Origin: Allomesorhizobium camelthorni
GTDB taxonomy: Bacteria; Pseudomonadota; Alphaproteobacteria; Rhizobiales; Rhizobiaceae
Assembly (NCBI RefSeq): GCF_011045125.1
Contig: NZ_JAAKZF010000003.1
Location: 62,001-126,000 of the forward strand
Length of the DNA stretch: 64,000 nt
Reading direction: 5' to 3'
Shown here: positions 25,262 through 33,673 of the stretch, one piece after another
Numbering within the stretch: position 1 is the stretch's first letter
How the letters are laid out: every line of letters begins with the position of its first letter
The notes under the pieces: model-generated
Told to the model about the DNA's origin: nothing
The model's input: the letters and a program-made list of their open reading frames with translations, nothing else
Database searches by the model: none
Made by a program: the position numbers and the translations under genes

Positions 25262-25411
25262 TGCGAGGTGAACCTTCGGGAGGAAGGTTTCCGACAGTGA
25301 ATACCGGATATGTTACGACCAAATGACGGTTCGTCGTGAACGGCACTATATTGTTTCTGCCTAATATGCATGAACTGGGCCGGCCGCCACTGCTCCGTTC
25401 AGTTTAGATGA

Positions 25412-25813
25412 TCAGGGCGGCGGGCGCCCGGTCAGATAGGTGTATATCCCGACCAGCCAGCCGGCGAAGGCGACCACGCCGATGCCGATCTTGATGAGCC
25501 AATGGCCGAGCGTGCCCGCCCCGGCGGCCTGCTGGCGCAATGCCACGACGTCATTGGTCACGGTCTCCATTCCATCCACCTTGTCCTCGATGCCCTCGAC
25601 CTTGCTCTTGATCGAATGCACGTCGGACTCGAGGTGCGTGGTCCGCAGCACAGCCTCATCCAGGCGCCGGTGCATATTGGCGCGACTGGTTGTGCTGGCG
25701 ACTTCGGATTCGCCCATGTCCTTCTTGAGTTCGTCGACCTTCTCGTTGATCGCTTTGACGGTGCCGGTGAGCTCGCCCAGTATCTTGTAGATTTCGTTCA
25801 GGCTTGCTGCCAC
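25412..25813 (-). CDS. Phage coiled-coil membrane-anchored protein (DUF1515-like)
   Basis: The protein has 133 residues and starts at GTG. Residues 1-95 are heptad-patterned coiled coil (NEIYKILGELTGTVKAINEKVDEL, VHSIKSKVEGIEDKVDGME). A C-terminal hydrophobic helix follows (IKIGIGVVAFAGWLVGIYTYL). This N-coil/C-anchor shape recalls the rhizobial DUF1515 proteins and small lysis-region proteins of phages. It is the last gene of the lysis end of the late operon. Whether it is an antiholin, a spanin accessory or something else is unknown. Confidence 0.65.
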   Translation of the reverse strand: MAASLNEIYKILGELTGTVKAINEKVDELKKDMGESEVASTTSRANMHRRLDEAVLRTTHLESDVHSIKSKVEGIEDKVDGMETVTNDVVALRQQAAGAGTLGHWLIKIGIGVVAFAGWLVGIYTYLTGRPPP

Positions 25814-25902
25814 GACTGCCCCTCAACCGCTGTTGCCGAAGATGCCGGGCGCTCCGACAGGATCAGAACCATCGCGAGCGCCATAAGGGTCAGTGCCCAC
25901 AT
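25798..25902 (-). CDS. Tiny membrane protein (34 residues)
   Basis: The frame MWALTLMALAMVLILSERP... has an N-terminal hydrophobic helix and a short polar tail. It overlaps the following gene's start by 16 bases in another frame. Its position between lysis genes supports it, but it is short. Confidence 0.4.
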   Translation of the reverse strand: MWALTLMALAMVLILSERPASSATAVEGQSWQQA

Positions 25903-25919
25903 CGCAACTCTCCAGGTGC

Positions 25920-26108
25920 TCACAGGAGCCACCACAGGCAGACGAGTGGGACGATCAGGACCAGTGGGATAATCGCGCGGATGAGGAAAAGGGCGATGTT
26001 GGCGAGGATGATGACGGCAAGGAACTGCCGGTCCCCGGCCATGCCTTGCGTCCTGCGAACCAGGGAATTCACGACCTTGTCCTCTACGGCTATCCAGAAG
26101 CGTTTCAC
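25920..26108 (-). CDS. Small membrane protein of the lysis region
   Basis: The protein has 62 residues and a GTG start overlapping the Rz1-like stop. A charged N-terminal half (KRFWIAVEDKVVNSLVRR) is followed by one or two hydrophobic helices (FLAVIILANIALFLI, IPLVLIVPLVCLWWLL). It could be a second holin or antiholin. The sequence does not decide this. Confidence 0.5.
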   Translation of the reverse strand: MKRFWIAVEDKVVNSLVRRTQGMAGDRQFLAVIILANIALFLIRAIIPLVLIVPLVCLWWLL

Positions 26109-26377
26109 TTCTGCACCTCGTTCCACTTGCGGATGCCGTCGACCTGGGCGGAGCATGTCGCAAGAGCGCCCTCGGTGTAGGTGAGCCGGTTGACCAGGTC
26201 GCCCGTGGTCGCCAGCGGCTTGCGCGACTTCGGCGGGCATGGTCGGACCAGCGCTGCAGGAACGGTCTCACGGATCACGACTGGCGCGGTGACCACCATC
26301 GGCTCATCGGTCAAGCAGCCGCTTAAGATCGGGAGGGACAGGAGAAGCGAGATAGGCCCGCACATCTTCGTTCGCAT
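26105..26377 (-). CDS. Rz1-like outer-membrane spanin lipoprotein
   Basis: The protein has 90 residues. The N-terminus (CGPISLLLSLPILSGCLTDE) ends in a lipobox (LSGC), predicting a lipoprotein with mature Cys near residue 21. Pro-rich (APVVIRETVPAALVRPCPPKS) and charged segments follow. The first part is embedded in the 3' end of the Rz-like gene in another frame, the classical Rz/Rz1 arrangement. It should partner the inner-membrane spanin to fuse or disrupt the outer membrane at lysis. Confidence 0.8.
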   Translation of the reverse strand: MRTKMCGPISLLLSLPILSGCLTDEPMVVTAPVVIRETVPAALVRPCPPKSRKPLATTGDLVNRLTYTEGALATCSAQVDGIRKWNEVQK

Positions 26378-26666
26378 CTTTGAGGTCTCCGACTGCCTGG
26401 TTGGTTTCCGTCACGGCCTGGCCGATGTCTGCGATCTGCTCGGCCATCTCAGCGATGATCCGGTCATTGGCTTCCGCCGAGGCGCGCAGCCGGCCGATGG
26501 TTTCTTCCTGCGCCTTGTTGGCATCGACGGCGGTGTTGAGATCGGCGATTGCTCGAGCGCGGTCGGCCTCGGCCGCGATCGCTTCGCCGCGATACCAGAG
26601 CATGGCTCCGGCCAGCGACAGGAACGCCAGCACGACGGCGACGAGGATGCCGAGGCGGAGAGACAT
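26304..26666 (-). CDS. Rz-like inner-membrane spanin
   Basis: The protein has 120 residues. An N-terminal signal-anchor helix (GILVAVVLAFLSLAGAMLW) is followed by a long periplasmic coiled coil (EADRARAIADLNTAVDANKAQEE, AEMAEQIADIGQAVTETNQAV) and a Pro-rich end. The 3' 74 bases overlap the Rz1-like gene in a different frame. The start overlaps the upstream stop (TGATG). Confidence 0.82.
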   Translation of the reverse strand: MSLRLGILVAVVLAFLSLAGAMLWYRGEAIAAEADRARAIADLNTAVDANKAQEETIGRLRASAEANDRIIAEMAEQIADIGQAVTETNQAVGDLKDANEDVRAYLASPVPPDLKRLLDR

Positions 26667-27130
26667 CACGAGCCTACCTGCTCGGCTGTGCCGTCCCAGA
26701 CGAATTGGTCGAGCGGCAGGTGCTTGCGGCAACCAACACAGAATGTACCGTCGTAGAACGATGGATCGCGGGCGTAGGTCTCGGCGATGTCTTGAGACAT
26801 CGTGGTTGCGGCACCGCGGCCCTTGCCAACGGTGTCCAGTTCCGCTTGTGTCCAAAACTTGCCAGTCACGGGCAATTCGCTCTCCGGATAGGCTTCGAAC
26901 TTCACATAGCCGAATTTGGCGTAGCGCTCCGTTTCAGCCTCGGTGAGGTCTCGGAGCGGGTGCTTGGCCGCCGACATGCCGACGTGCACATAGGAGCGCC
27001 GAATAGGCCTCACGAAGCCCTTGGCGCGTTCCTCTGCCGTCAGGACCACGTAGCCCTTCTGCTGGCCGCTTTCCTTGAGATCGCGATGGTCCGCCGTCAC
27101 TGCGCCGCCGCCCGACAATTCGGTTTTCAT
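26666..27130 (-). CDS. Hypothetical phage protein
   Basis: This 154-residue soluble protein has AEERAKGFVRPIRRSYVHVG and a C-terminal paired-cysteine site (GTFCVGCRKHLPLDQFVWDGT) that may bind zinc. It is translationally coupled to both neighbours. It resembles conserved unknown proteins of rhizobial phages located near lysozyme genes. Function unknown. Confidence 0.65.
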   Translation of the reverse strand: MKTELSGGGAVTADHRDLKESGQQKGYVVLTAEERAKGFVRPIRRSYVHVGMSAAKHPLRDLTEAETERYAKFGYVKFEAYPESELPVTGKFWTQAELDTVGKGRGAATTMSQDIAETYARDPSFYDGTFCVGCRKHLPLDQFVWDGTAEQVGS

Positions 27131-27339
27131 TGCTTCTTCCTCGCTTCGAATTGGAAAACCCGGTCACGGACACTGAACATCAGGAGGTCTTGTCCTGTGC
27201 CGTCGACCTCCTCGACCGGGATGTTCACCTTGCCGCCGAGACGCTTCACCAGGACGATCAGCAGTTGGTCCTTGAAGTCGTCGAGCATGGCGGCATGCTC
27301 TGGCGCGAAGGCCCGGGCCATATCGATGCCCTTGCCCAT
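27127..27339 (-). CDS. Small hypothetical phage protein
   Basis: This 70-residue soluble protein (FAPEHAAMLDDFKDQLLIVLVKRLGG, VEEVDGTGQDLLMFSVRD) overlaps both neighbours by one to four bases. It sits within the lysis cassette. No family is recognised. Confidence 0.6.
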   Translation of the reverse strand: MGKGIDMARAFAPEHAAMLDDFKDQLLIVLVKRLGGKVNIPVEEVDGTGQDLLMFSVRDRVFQFEARKKQ

Positions 27340-27842
27340 CAGCGCAGCCCCTCGAGGCAGAGCTCGAGCTCGCCGATGCGGCTCTTGTCGCCAAATTCGC
27401 GCCGCAGCTTGAGCCCGCGCACGACCTTGCCGCCGGCGCGGTTGAAGCGGGTGACAGCCTCGCAGGCGGCGCGGTATTTGCCGGCCCGGGCCAGCCTCGC
27501 CGCGGTCGACTTGCAGATCGCGCCGACGCCGACATTGTACCCGGCCGACAGCAGCGACGCCTGAAGGCTGATGGGCAGGCTGGTGTAGTTCGGGATGCAC
27601 TTGGCGATCGGCGCGTAGAAATCGTTCTCAACCCGGCGCAGCAGCATGGCGTCGCACTCGGCGTCGGTCTTGACCATGCCGGGCTTCACGCCCTTGGTCT
27701 CGCCATCGCAGATCGTCCAGACGCCGACGATGTCGCGGTAGGCCTTGTTCTTGCGGCCTTCCCACGGCTGGATCAGCACGGCGATCGACAGGGCGACGAC
27801 ACCTGTGGCGCCGATCAGGGCATTCCTGGCTCGCTTACTCAT
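27339..27842 (-). CDS. Endolysin, GH24 lysozyme with SAR-type N-terminal helix
   Basis: The protein has 167 residues. The T4-type lysozyme triad has canonical spacing, E28 - 8 residues - D37 - 5 residues - T43 (context WEGRKNKAYRDIVGVWT). NVGVGAICKSTAARL and FNRAGGKVVRGL lie further on. The N-terminal segment NALIGATGVVALSIAVLIQ is weakly hydrophobic and rich in Gly/Ala, fitting a signal-anchor-release helix that lets the enzyme reach the periplasm and be activated on membrane depolarisation. It lies directly downstream of a holin-like gene with an 8-base overlap. Confidence 0.88.
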   Translation of the reverse strand: MSKRARNALIGATGVVALSIAVLIQPWEGRKNKAYRDIVGVWTICDGETKGVKPGMVKTDAECDAMLLRRVENDFYAPIAKCIPNYTSLPISLQASLLSAGYNVGVGAICKSTAARLARAGKYRAACEAVTRFNRAGGKVVRGLKLRREFGDKSRIGELELCLEGLR

Positions 27843-28053
27843 CGGACAAGCCCTCCTGCGCCACCACGCGGGCGAACAGGGCAGCGGCGCCGACCAGGCC
27901 GGAAAGCGCCGCAAAGACGCCGGCCGGGATGTCGAGCACGCCATCGAGCATGGAAAGTGTGACTTCGGCCCCGGACAGGATGGCGGCGAGGATGATGAGG
28001 CGCACGCTCCATGCGCGCGAAAGCACATCGCGCCAGTTGGCGAGAAGTTTCAT
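27835..28053 (-). CDS. Holin-like small membrane protein
   Basis: This 72-residue protein has two hydrophobic segments (VRLIILAAILSGAEVTLSML, AGVFAALSGLVGAAALFARVV) and a short N-terminal cytoplasmic part. Its gene precedes and overlaps the endolysin gene, matching the holin position and size of class II holins. It is assigned by topology and context only. Confidence 0.72.
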   Translation of the reverse strand: MKLLANWRDVLSRAWSVRLIILAAILSGAEVTLSMLDGVLDIPAGVFAALSGLVGAAALFARVVAQEGLSDE

Positions 28054-28185
28054 GGCAGTTCCTTTCGTGAGGGAGGTTTTACTTACTGAGCCAGTTGCGC
28101 AGATCGTCAGCGCCGGCTCCGGAATTGCAGATTGAAATCTTCCGTGAACGGTGGGATAAATGCAGCCGGCTTGGGGGATTTTACG

Positions 28186-28434
28186 ATGTTCGGCTACTAC
28201 TGGCTCGCATTGTTGGTGAGCATCGCTGGGTTCGGATTTTTCGCCTTCGGCATCACGCGGCCGAAGACGGATGTCTCGCAATGGCACGAATACCATGGCG
28301 GTTGGCAGATCCCGGTGATCGATGGCCGGAGAGCCCGTGGCCCTGTCATGCGCCGCAAAGTCAAGGGCGCGTGGGAATACCGCTATATGACCGCCGACGA
28401 ACTTTCGGATTTTGAAAGCTCTTGGGCCTGGTGA
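28186..28434 (+). CDS. Small membrane protein, plus-strand insertion in late region
   Basis: The protein has 82 residues. One N-terminal helix (YYWLALLVSIAGFGFFAFGI) is followed by a polar domain (SQWHEYHGGWQIPVIDG, GAWEYRYMTADELSDFE). The ATG follows GGGGGA. It is divergent from the holin gene and 17 bases before the methyltransferase gene on the same strand, so the two likely form a moron transcript expressed independently of the late operon. Confidence 0.55.
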   Translation: MFGYYWLALLVSIAGFGFFAFGITRPKTDVSQWHEYHGGWQIPVIDGRRARGPVMRRKVKGAWEYRYMTADELSDFESSWAW

Positions 28435-28451
28435 CTTAAAAAGGATGACGG

Positions 28452-29336
28452 ATGCTAAATGCGGACTTAGTGGTTTCGCACATTCGCGAAGCGATAGGGA
28501 GCCAGTTCCTGGTCGGACTCGACATCAGCAACGGACCATCTGCACTCAAGACGTACTTTGATCTAACGAAGCAGCACCCGGAACACCGCGACGCCCTCCT
28601 AAAATATCCGCTCCATTCGCCAGGCTCTGTTTCAGCATTCAATGGCGCCGGCGTTGACTACTTCCTCGGCGGCATTTGGCATGCGAATGTCATTGCGAGG
28701 GCGCTGGCGAAACACGCGCCGGATCAGTCGCTTGACGTTCTGGACTTCGGCTGCGGTGCCGGGCGGCTTCTACGCTACCTTCTGCTATTTCTGCCGCAAC
28801 ACCGGTACGCCGGCTGCGACGTGAATATGGCCAGCGTCGATTGGCTCAACGAGACCTTCGCGCCGGCATCCTTCTCGGCCATACATGCTTCACCGCCAAG
28901 TTCTTACGCCGATGCATCCTTCGATGTCGTCTATGGGTGGTCTATTTTCACTCACTTCAACGAGCGGCTGCATGTGGCGTGGCTAGAGGAACTTTGGCGC
29001 ATCACTCGACCCGGCGGTCTCGTCCTGGTCACGGTCCACAACGATGCGCTGGTGGGGAGATACGGAACCGAGGCGAAGCTCGTAGAACGCATGGTTGCTC
29101 GCGGAGCAGACTATGATGCGGTGACTGAAGAATATCGCCGCACCGGCTTTTCATACTGGCGCGCCTACCCGGAAGAAGCGCGCCAGAACGGTATTGATAT
29201 CGAGACTTTTGGCATGGCTTTCATTTCGAGGGATTACGTCCGTCGGGAATGGTCCAGGCTTTTCGAAGTGGTGGATTTTGTGGCAGACGCAGATCCCAAG
29301 TGGCAGGATTTGGTCGTGCTTCGTCGGCCTTTTTGA
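28452..29336 (+). CDS. Class I SAM-dependent methyltransferase (moron)
   Basis: The protein has 294 residues. Motif I is VLDFGCGAGRLLRYLL (about residue 97). The acidic loop AGCDVNMASVDWLN, the DVVYGWSIFTHF post-motif region and ELWRITRPGGLVLVTVH follow. The Rossmann fold resembles methyltransferases that act on glycans or small molecules rather than DNA; no DPPY/NPPY or PC motif is present. It lies on the opposite strand between the lysis cassette and the tail-fibre gene, a common place for lysogenic conversion genes. A host surface polysaccharide or lipid is a plausible substrate (inference). Confidence 0.85.
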   Translation: MLNADLVVSHIREAIGSQFLVGLDISNGPSALKTYFDLTKQHPEHRDALLKYPLHSPGSVSAFNGAGVDYFLGGIWHANVIARALAKHAPDQSLDVLDFGCGAGRLLRYLLLFLPQHRYAGCDVNMASVDWLNETFAPASFSAIHASPPSSYADASFDVVYGWSIFTHFNERLHVAWLEELWRITRPGGLVLVTVHNDALVGRYGTEAKLVERMVARGADYDAVTEEYRRTGFSYWRAYPEEARQNGIDIETFGMAFISRDYVRREWSRLFEVVDFVADADPKWQDLVVLRRPF

Positions 29337-29347
29337 TTGCCCCGCCC

Positions 29348-31102
29348 TCAGTTGATCCTCGCATCGAAATAGACGTGCCCGCGCCAGACCACATTGCCGG
29401 CCGCCGTTGACGCTGGGTTCCGGAACATAGCGCCGTTCTCATTCGACATAGCCGTGATGACCGCGGGATCTACCGTGCAGTTCACGCGCGTCGGCGCGGC
29501 GTACGTGATGGTCGGTGCAGCCGAGCGCATCGGAGTTGGGAAGATCACATGTCCCATGGCGACCTCAGTCTGCGATCCCGCCGTCGCTGAGCCGTTCAGG
29601 ACCATAAAGATGTCCTGATAGAAGCGCTGGCACTCTTCTACTTCCTGGGATGCATCGCGTGGCTCGTAGGGTGTCGCGGTATCGCCGGGCTCGATCTGGA
29701 TCTCTGAAACGTGCAAAGCCATGTTGGCGTCGCCCACCTCATTGCCAACAACCTCGAACTGAACTGTTAAGCCGGTTGTCGCCTCCGGGATGCTCAACGT
29801 TACCGAGCACCGGATGAAGCGCGACGAATTGAACAGCGAGGGCGCAAAGGTTTCGGTGCGCGCCGAGGCCACGGTTCCGTCACGAACCTCGGTTGTCCAT
29901 AGCGACGCGCGCAGCGTAACATTGTTGGTCAGCACGCTGGAACCGCGGCGTATAAGCGCCGAGCAAGTGATGCGCTGACCGCGATAGCGTTGCAGAATAT
30001 CGTTTGGAAGATTGTAGGCGATGCCAAATTCAGCCGCCGCTCCTGATGTCTTGGCGATCAGCGAATAATACCGGGCATAGGTCTGGCCCTGCCCCGTATT
30101 GTGGGCTGTGCGAGCAATGCTGACGCCGCCATCGACGCCCCGGTTAAAAGCCCAATACAGTTCTGGGCCGAACCTCTTGCCGGCAGCCCCAATGGAGGAT
30201 TGCGGCGTAGCCACCTGCCAGAACGACATGTCTCCATTCGGGTTTAGGCGCCTGCCGGGGCGCAATTTGACCTTTGAACCAACGGTCAGAGCGTCCACGG
30301 CAATCTTGCCATAGAGCGGCATGTCAGCGAGATCCGAGTGGATGCCGTCGGTCGAGAAGGCGAGCGAGCTGGTGTCGACCAGGCGCTTATAGATCATGTC
30401 GCCAGCGACGATCTTTTCCAGGAGTGTGTTGATGGCGTCGTAGCCGGCGAGGCCATCGTTGGCTTCGCGATTGAGTTTGGTCAGCACCTGCGGCGTGGTG
30501 GTTGGGAAATAGGTTTCCGCCTTTATGCGTGCCTCGAAAACCGCATAGTCGATCGCGTAATCCCAGTTCGAGATTGTCGCGTCCTGTTCGCCCTGCCACC
30601 AGAAGAAGAGGTCGATCGTCGAACGGCTGAGCGCCGTCAGCGCAAGCGGCACGTTCGTATCGATAATGTCGTACATATCGGTGCCGGTTGGCGTCGGCAG
30701 CCAATGCGAGATGTCGAGCCCACCAACTCCGAGGATGATCATGTAGATCTTGCGCGTCGGGTACGCGTCGGCGAGCTGCTTCCCTACATAGGCGAAGTTC
30801 GTGATCCGGCTGGAAGGCCAAGCTATGAACGCAGAACCGGGAGTCGTGGGGGCAGCATTGCTCCAATTCCACACGAACAGATTTGAGGGCGGTGACCAAG
30901 TACCGGTGCGTTCGAGCACCGTGTTTGATTGACCGGAGACAAGGACGACGAGAGAATCGGTCGCAAAATTAAGCTTGACGTCGATCAGATCGAAGACGCC
31001 ACGGATGTCGGGCGGGGGCGGGCTAAAGAAGCCCGATGCGGGAACGCCATCCGTGTTGTAGTCCCGAAACGCGGCGTCCGCGGCCGTCTTGATCTCACCC
31101 AT
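29348..31102 (-). CDS. Tail fibre protein with SGNH/sialate O-acetylesterase-like domain
   Basis: The protein has 584 residues. After a 50-residue attachment part comes an SGNH hydrolase domain: VVLVSGQSNTVLE (block I Ser), ILGVGGLDISHW, FFWWQGEQDAT and FSTDGIHSDLADM (block V Asp/His). The C-terminal half is beta-rich with jelly-roll-like carbohydrate-binding features (WSRF-type strands, LHVSEIQIEPGDTATPYEPRDASQE, a common phage fibre/receptor-binding motif). It is predicted to bind and deacetylate host surface glycans. It is the last structural gene. Confidence 0.8.
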   Translation of the reverse strand: MGEIKTAADAAFRDYNTDGVPASGFFSPPPPDIRGVFDLIDVKLNFATDSLVVLVSGQSNTVLERTGTWSPPSNLFVWNWSNAAPTTPGSAFIAWPSSRITNFAYVGKQLADAYPTRKIYMIILGVGGLDISHWLPTPTGTDMYDIIDTNVPLALTALSRSTIDLFFWWQGEQDATISNWDYAIDYAVFEARIKAETYFPTTTPQVLTKLNREANDGLAGYDAINTLLEKIVAGDMIYKRLVDTSSLAFSTDGIHSDLADMPLYGKIAVDALTVGSKVKLRPGRRLNPNGDMSFWQVATPQSSIGAAGKRFGPELYWAFNRGVDGGVSIARTAHNTGQGQTYARYYSLIAKTSGAAAEFGIAYNLPNDILQRYRGQRITCSALIRRGSSVLTNNVTLRASLWTTEVRDGTVASARTETFAPSLFNSSRFIRCSVTLSIPEATTGLTVQFEVVGNEVGDANMALHVSEIQIEPGDTATPYEPRDASQEVEECQRFYQDIFMVLNGSATAGSQTEVAMGHVIFPTPMRSAAPTITYAAPTRVNCTVDPAVITAMSNENGAMFRNPASTAAGNVVWRGHVYFDARIN

Positions 31103-31133
31103 GTGAATGCCTCAATAAATTTGGAAGAAAAGT

Positions 31134-33275
31134 TCAGGTGACGATGGCGGCGTCCGGCCCGGCCAATGGCCCGGCAATGCTCGACCGGTTGAACGGTTCG
31201 ACGTAGATGTCGAAAGTGCCCACCGCTGATGTGATTGGCAGGCTGTAGGAGATGCCTGGCGCTACCGCGTAGCGCGGGGCAACGAGGTGCGTCGGCCTGT
31301 CGAGAACGCCGCCGGTTGGAACCTTGTAGACGGCGACTGTCGCCAGATGGCTATCGTTCTGCGTCCCGAAATTGGCGACGAACTGCCCGGTTCCGTCCGA
31401 CGCGGAAAACGTCAGCAGCGCCAATGGCGCAACGGTGTCCACGGTAACCGTCACCGGCACAGCGCTTTGCTGCCAGTCGAATTGCCGGCCGCCGCGGATG
31501 TTGCGGATCCGCCAGTCGTATGCCGCTCCGTCCGCCACCGGGCCGAAACGCGCGGTGTCCTCGTCCTGATTGACGGTCGCAGATTCCCATTCGCCAAGGC
31601 CCGCGACCGACACCTGGACCTGCTGCGAATAGGTATCCGGCACAGGATTGCCGCTGCCGTCGAGCACCCACGAGAAGTTGATTACCGGGGCGGAATTGGA
31701 AAGCAGGCCAACCGTCGCCGTCACGTCCAGGATTTGGTCCTCGACTTGCGATGGTAGCGCCGGCGGCAGTTCCACCACATTCTGCTCCTCGGTCGCGGGA
31801 TTCCACGCCTCGGCATCAGGATCGACAGACTGGAGCTGGAAACTGACGGTTTGCGTGTTGGCGTCGAATTCGATGCCGCCGGCGCGGGCGACGAATTCGA
31901 GGTCGTCTTCCGGAGCCAGGTCCAGCGTAAACACGGGATCGACGACCAGCTCCAGTGACTGCGCGCCGGAAACCATCGTGCCGACAGTGTCCGGATTGTT
32001 CTCATGGAAGAACAGTTTGCCTAAGCGCTGCGCCTGGGTCCCGCTAGGGCACAGACCAGCCTCCAGCGGCTCGACCAGTTCCTTTCCGTCGACGAGCTTG
32101 GCCGCGGCGTTCCGGTAGTAGGCCTCGTTCTCTTTCCAGTTGAGCAGCGCCTCGCGGTAGAGGACCTTGACTGCATTGAACTTCTTCTGCTCCCGCCGTC
32201 CGCTTTCGAGGGAAATCGACAGGTGATCGCCGTCCTCGGCTTTCAGGGCGATCGAGGGCGTCGACGACACTCGCTTGCGAACCGAGATCTTACCTTCCGG
32301 GTTCATGTAGACGTCCGCATTGCAGATATTGGCGATCGTCTTGATTCGCGCTTCGTTCTCGGCATCCATCAGGATCGTCCCGGCGCAGCGATACCGCTTC
32401 TCAGTGCCGCCGGCCTTCAGCGCAACCGCCTCGTCAGAATGATCGGCGAAATCGGCAAAGGCGTCGAAATCAATATCGTCGGCGCTGGTGGAGGTCAGTC
32501 CATAGACATTCATTATCTCGGCGAGAAGGCAGACACCGGCATTATCGGAGAACGCTTCCACCGCGGTGCGCGGCTCAAAGGGTTTCAACCCATCGATGAT
32601 GACCTCCAGTGAGGGCAGGTTGTTTGGGTAAACGTCGGTTATGTCCTCCTGCCCGACCTCCTCGACGATCTGCAGCAGCATCGCGCAGCCGCGATGCCGG
32701 AAAGGTTTCAGCGGTCGGTCGAGCTCCGGGAAGGCAGCGATCAGCTCGTCGAACGGCTCATCCGCCATCGTGCCGAGCTTCGTCATTATCTGGACGCGCT
32801 TCTTGTCGTTGACCTCGTACTGGCTTTCCTGGACGAAGCCGTTGACATCGAGCGTGACGGGTTTCCTGTCGAGGAAATAGGATACGAAACCCGCGATCGG
32901 TCCTTCGCCGATATAGTGCAGGATGTAGAGCTTATCCGACCGCCGGAAGCCGAACACGATGACCGAGCCGACTTTTGTCCGGCCATAGTGACGGCGACGA
33001 GCGGCGAGCGCCTGTCGGATGTTTGATTGAATGTCCTGCGCCTTCGGCGTCGGCGGCTTCTGCTGGAAAGCCAGGTTCACCGCTATGCTGAGCCCGGTGG
33101 TGGCCAGTGTGGTTAGCCCAGTCGCCAGAAAGCCGAGCGCCGCATTGGAGAGTCCAGGCAGCGTCGCCACCAACGCATAGAAAATCCAGCCCTCGATGAA
33201 GCCGGTGCGCGCGTGCTTCAGCCGGCGCGGATCATTGCCGTCCCACATGACGGCATCGGAAAGGCGAGGTCTCAT
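31134..33275 (-). CDS. Tail tip / host-specificity (J-like) protein
   Basis: The protein has 713 residues. A hydrophobic N-terminal segment (WIFYALVATLPGLSNAALGFLATGLTTLA) is followed by a hub-like region (QDIQSNIRQALAARRRHYGRTKVG, YILHYIGEGPIAGF). The long central domain resembles tail tip attachment proteins (GVCLLAEIMNVYGL, NICNADVYMNPEGKISVRKR). C-terminal fibronectin-like strands are also present (NFSWVLDGSGNPV, YDWRIRNIRGGRQFDW). The start ATG overlaps the upstream stop (ATGA). Position after the gpK-like gene matches lambda gpJ. Confidence 0.78.
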   Translation of the reverse strand: MRPRLSDAVMWDGNDPRRLKHARTGFIEGWIFYALVATLPGLSNAALGFLATGLTTLATTGLSIAVNLAFQQKPPTPKAQDIQSNIRQALAARRRHYGRTKVGSVIVFGFRRSDKLYILHYIGEGPIAGFVSYFLDRKPVTLDVNGFVQESQYEVNDKKRVQIMTKLGTMADEPFDELIAAFPELDRPLKPFRHRGCAMLLQIVEEVGQEDITDVYPNNLPSLEVIIDGLKPFEPRTAVEAFSDNAGVCLLAEIMNVYGLTSTSADDIDFDAFADFADHSDEAVALKAGGTEKRYRCAGTILMDAENEARIKTIANICNADVYMNPEGKISVRKRVSSTPSIALKAEDGDHLSISLESGRREQKKFNAVKVLYREALLNWKENEAYYRNAAAKLVDGKELVEPLEAGLCPSGTQAQRLGKLFFHENNPDTVGTMVSGAQSLELVVDPVFTLDLAPEDDLEFVARAGGIEFDANTQTVSFQLQSVDPDAEAWNPATEEQNVVELPPALPSQVEDQILDVTATVGLLSNSAPVINFSWVLDGSGNPVPDTYSQQVQVSVAGLGEWESATVNQDEDTARFGPVADGAAYDWRIRNIRGGRQFDWQQSAVPVTVTVDTVAPLALLTFSASDGTGQFVANFGTQNDSHLATVAVYKVPTGGVLDRPTHLVAPRYAVAPGISYSLPITSAVGTFDIYVEPFNRSSIAGPLAGPDAAIVT

Positions 33276-33673
33276 GCGAATCCGAGCGCCCAATGCGCGA
33301 ACGGCTGAAACCTCGCCAGCGCGACGCCGCCGCGCTTCGGCTTCGCCGCCCAGAGCTTGCCGGTGCAGATCATGCCCATCTCACCTTCCGGCGTCTGAAA
33401 TAGCCCGATGTCGCCGCGTCTGGCCGGCAAGGAAGCCCGAGGGCCGCATGCGCCGTCCATCACCGCCACAAGACCGCCGCGCTCACATATGAGCGCCCTT
33501 GCGCCCGTCTCGTCCGAATAGAACCCGCGCCAGTCGGCACCGTGATCGACCTGGGTCACGATGAACGTCCATCCTACGAGGAACAGCATGCAATCGCGGT
33601 TGCGTGCGCCCCACTCGAAAGCATGTTGCCGCTCCTCGGCGAGGTAACGGTCCAGAGCGTCAGTCCCGCGCAT
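33272..33673 (-). CDS. DUF6950-like tail assembly protein (gpK/I position)
   Basis: The protein has 133 residues. The pattern RNRDCMLFLVGWTFIVTQVDHGADWRGFY, ...GGLVAVMDGACG..., RRGDIGLFQTPEGEMGMICTGKLWAA resembles the NlpC/P60-derived DUF6950 family placed before J-like genes. The Cys in RDCMLF could be the catalytic relic, but a clear His is not evident. It is probably a tail tip assembly factor. Confidence 0.68.
   Translation of the reverse strand: MRGTDALDRYLAEERQHAFEWGARNRDCMLFLVGWTFIVTQVDHGADWRGFYSDETGARALICERGGLVAVMDGACGPRASLPARRGDIGLFQTPEGEMGMICTGKLWAAKPKRGGVALARFQPFAHWALGFA

Noticed and set aside
28452-29336. Methyltransferase as a fifth DNA methyltransferase
   Set aside because: It lacks NPPY/DPPY and PC motifs and any target recognition domain, so a DNA substrate is unlikely.
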